From IGN2 sp964639955 (GTDB lineage: Bacteria > Bacteroidota > Ignavibacteria > Ignavibacteriales > Ignavibacteriaceae): 62,485 bases of DNA. How positions within the stretch are numbered: position 1 is the first letter of the stretch; each line of letters begins with the position of its first letter. Below, one piece after another: positions 61,056 to 62,485 of this stretch. The position numbers and the translations under genes are program-made. The DNA lies in the NCBI GenBank assembly GCA_964639955.1, contig CAZXGJ010000010.1:1-62485 (forward strand). The letters are read 5' to 3'. A model generated the notes under the pieces. The model had not been told where the DNA came from and did no database searches. It saw nothing but the letters and a program-made list of their open reading frames with translations.

Positions 61056-62405
61056 ATGTCAGAGTACATTGAACAAATATTAAAAGATGTAAAAACAAAA
61101 AATCCTAACGAACCGGAGTTTCATCAGGCAGTCTTCGAAGTGCTCGAATCGCTCGAAGTAGTTCTTGAGCGTCATCCCGAATACAGGTCATTAAAAATTT
61201 TGGAAAGAATGGTTGAGCCCGAACGTGTAATTATGTTTCGTGTTCCATGGATGGATGACCAGGGAGTAATACACATAAACCGCGGTTACAGGATTGAGAT
61301 GAACAGTGCAATTGGTCCGTATAAAGGTGGACTTCGTTTTCACCCTTCGGTTACTCTCGGCATATTAAAGTTTTTAGCTTTCGAGCAGGTATTTAAAAAC
61401 TCATTAACAACCCTTCCGATGGGAGGAGGAAAAGGCGGCTCAGATTTTAATCCGAAAGGAAAAAGCGATAATGAAATTATGCGCTTCTGCCAGAGTTTTA
61501 TGATTGAACTTTTCCGCCACATTGGTCCGAATACAGATGTGCCTGCCGGAGATATCGGAGTCGGAACAAGAGAGATTGGTTTTCTTTACGGACAATACAA
61601 AAGATTAAAAAATGAATTCACCGGGGTGCTAACAGGAAAAGGATTGAACTGGGGCGGCTCATTAATTCGCCCTGAAGCTACCGGGTTTGGATGTGTTTAT
61701 TTTGCAGAAGAAATGTTAAAAACCAAAAAGACTTCGTTCGATGGAAAAACAGTTGCTGTTTCAGGTTTTGGAAATGTTGCCTGGGGCGCCGTTATAAAAG
61801 TTAATGAGCTTGGAGGAAAGGTTGTTACTCTTTCAGGCCCCGACGGTTACATTTACGATCCGGATGGAGTAAAGGGAGAAAAAATTGATTATATGCTCAA
61901 GCTCCGTTCCAGCAACAAAGATGCAGTTGAAGATTACGCTAAAGAGTTCTCCGGCGGAAAAGTAAAATTCTTCCCAAATAAAAAACCCTGGGAAGTTAAA
62001 GTTGATGTCGCCCTTCCCTGCGCTACTCAGAATGAAATTTTTGAAGAAGATGCCAAAGAGTTATTAAAGAACGGTTGTATCTGCGTTTGCGAAGGTGCAA
62101 ATATGCCAACTACCATCGAAGCATACAATATTTTCAGAGATGCAAAAATTCTTTTTGCACCGGGTAAAGCTTCTAATGCAGGGGGCGTTGCAACTTCAGG
62201 ACTAGAAATGTCGCAGAACAGTATGCGTCTCCCCTGGTCAAAGGAAGAAGTTGATAAACGATTGCACGAAATTATGGTAAGAATTCACGATACGTGTGTA
62301 ACAACTGCAGAAAGATTTGGAACACCGGGCAACTACGTTAACGGTGCAAACATTGCCGGCTTCTTAAAAGTTGCCGATGCGATGATTGACCAGGGATTGG
62401 TTTAA
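61056..62405 (+). CDS. gdhA: NADP-type glutamate dehydrogenase
   Basis: A 449-residue GDH of the hexameric type, complete in this window. It interconverts 2-oxoglutarate plus ammonia with glutamate. The glutamate-binding motifs are G-P-Y-K-G-G-L-R-F-H and P-M-G-G-G-K-G-G-S-D-F (catalytic Lys), with P-A-G-D-I-G-V-G and the nucleotide fold V-S-G-F-G-N-V-A-W. The ribosome site GAGAGGTTATTT precedes the ATG. Being an ammonia-assimilation enzyme, it could supply glutamate for the polyglutamate locus, though there is no direct link. Confidence 0.97.
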   Translation: MSEYIEQILKDVKTKNPNEPEFHQAVFEVLESLEVVLERHPEYRSLKILERMVEPERVIMFRVPWMDDQGVIHINRGYRIEMNSAIGPYKGGLRFHPSVTLGILKFLAFEQVFKNSLTTLPMGGGKGGSDFNPKGKSDNEIMRFCQSFMIELFRHIGPNTDVPAGDIGVGTREIGFLYGQYKRLKNEFTGVLTGKGLNWGGSLIRPEATGFGCVYFAEEMLKTKKTSFDGKTVAVSGFGNVAWGAVIKVNELGGKVVTLSGPDGYIYDPDGVKGEKIDYMLKLRSSNKDAVEDYAKEFSGGKVKFFPNKKPWEVKVDVALPCATQNEIFEEDAKELLKNGCICVCEGANMPTTIEAYNIFRDAKILFAPGKASNAGGVATSGLEMSQNSMRLPWSKEEVDKRLHEIMVRIHDTCVTTAERFGTPGNYVNGANIAGFLKVADAMIDQGLV

Positions 62406-62436
62406 AGCCTCTCCCCAACCCCTCTCCAAAGAGGCT
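62406..62436. repeat. Inverted repeat after gdhA
   Basis: AGCCTCT (62406-62412) and AGAGGCT (62430-62436) flank a C-rich stretch of the CCCCAACCCCTCTCC type seen as a dispersed intergenic repeat in many genomes. No U-run follows; it may end the gdhA transcript. Confidence 0.5.
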
Positions 62437-62485
62437 GTGTGAAAATCAACTTTTCACCACTTATGGTTTGAAGTCCATCTCATCC

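Noticed and set aside
1..62485. tRNA, rRNA and CRISPR genes
   Set aside because: No tRNA-like T-arm patterns, rRNA-like stretches or regularly spaced repeats with unique spacers were seen in the intergenic DNA.

Overview
The window looks like chromosomal DNA of an uncultured or environmental member of the Ignavibacteria (Bacteroidota/Chlorobi side). The evidence is the Por/T9SS C-terminal sorting domains with a Y-P-N-P-F-N-P motif, DUF4920 and DUF3109 proteins, outer-membrane beta-barrels ending in aromatic residues, and AT-rich intergenic DNA. Unlike many Bacteroidetes, many genes carry clear Shine-Dalgarno sequences. The genetic code is standard. I see no rRNA, tRNA, CRISPR array, transposase or phage gene.

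Layout. 1-6.5 kb: a broken T9SS-domain gene end, a DUF4920 protein, a lipoprotein, a CHASE2 sensor fused to a sigma-54-type AAA+ module, an envelope protein and a membrane metallophosphoesterase. 6.6-11.3 kb: a dihydroorotate-dehydrogenase-like protein and nifJ (pyruvate:ferredoxin oxidoreductase). 11.7-14.5 kb: a small membrane protein, an HGSNAT-like membrane acyltransferase and an exported protein built of three copies of one domain. 14.5-24.3 kb, minus strand: a putative poly-gamma-glutamate locus (pgsB, pgsC, pgsW-like) followed by a secreted two-domain protein, a beta-barrel and an LVIVD beta-propeller lipoprotein, and preceded by a large T9SS-sorted C25 (gingipain-like) peptidase; no PgsA/CapA gene is present. 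24.5-27.5 kb: ychF, an M48 peptidase lipoprotein, a carB 3'-end fragment and an MBL-fold hydrolase.

27.5-38.2 kb: a GAF-sigma-54 activator, then a plus-strand run that reads as a stress and membrane-maintenance island: a small membrane protein, a phasin-like protein, an AarF/UbiB kinase, a patatin phospholipase, a degenerate nucleotidyltransferase, DoxX, and FtsH flanked by two HdeD-family proteins. 38.2-42.8 kb: carB and carA, with a candidate leader-peptide/terminator attenuator ahead of carA and several palindromic repeats around the carA-carB junction. 43-49 kb: phoH, then the minus-strand operon DUF3109-rpoN-methyltransferase-hslV-hslU. 49-62.4 kb: an SDR enzyme, a lamin-tail-domain/CARDB secreted protein, a DinB-like protein, a lipoprotein, an orphan MlaF-type ATPase, two beta-barrel paralogs, a CBS-domain protein, carbamate kinase, aat, an M24 peptidase and gdhA.

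How parts may work together. Sigma-54 (rpoN) and two AAA+ proteins of the sigma-54 activator type lie within 46 kb of each other, so sigma-54 control is probably important, although I could not find a convincing -24/-12 promoter. The strongest candidates for under-described biology are the PgsA-less polyglutamate locus with its own envelope partners, the UTP-type attenuator of carAB, and the stress island. All functional statements come from reading motifs in the sequence; no database search was run.
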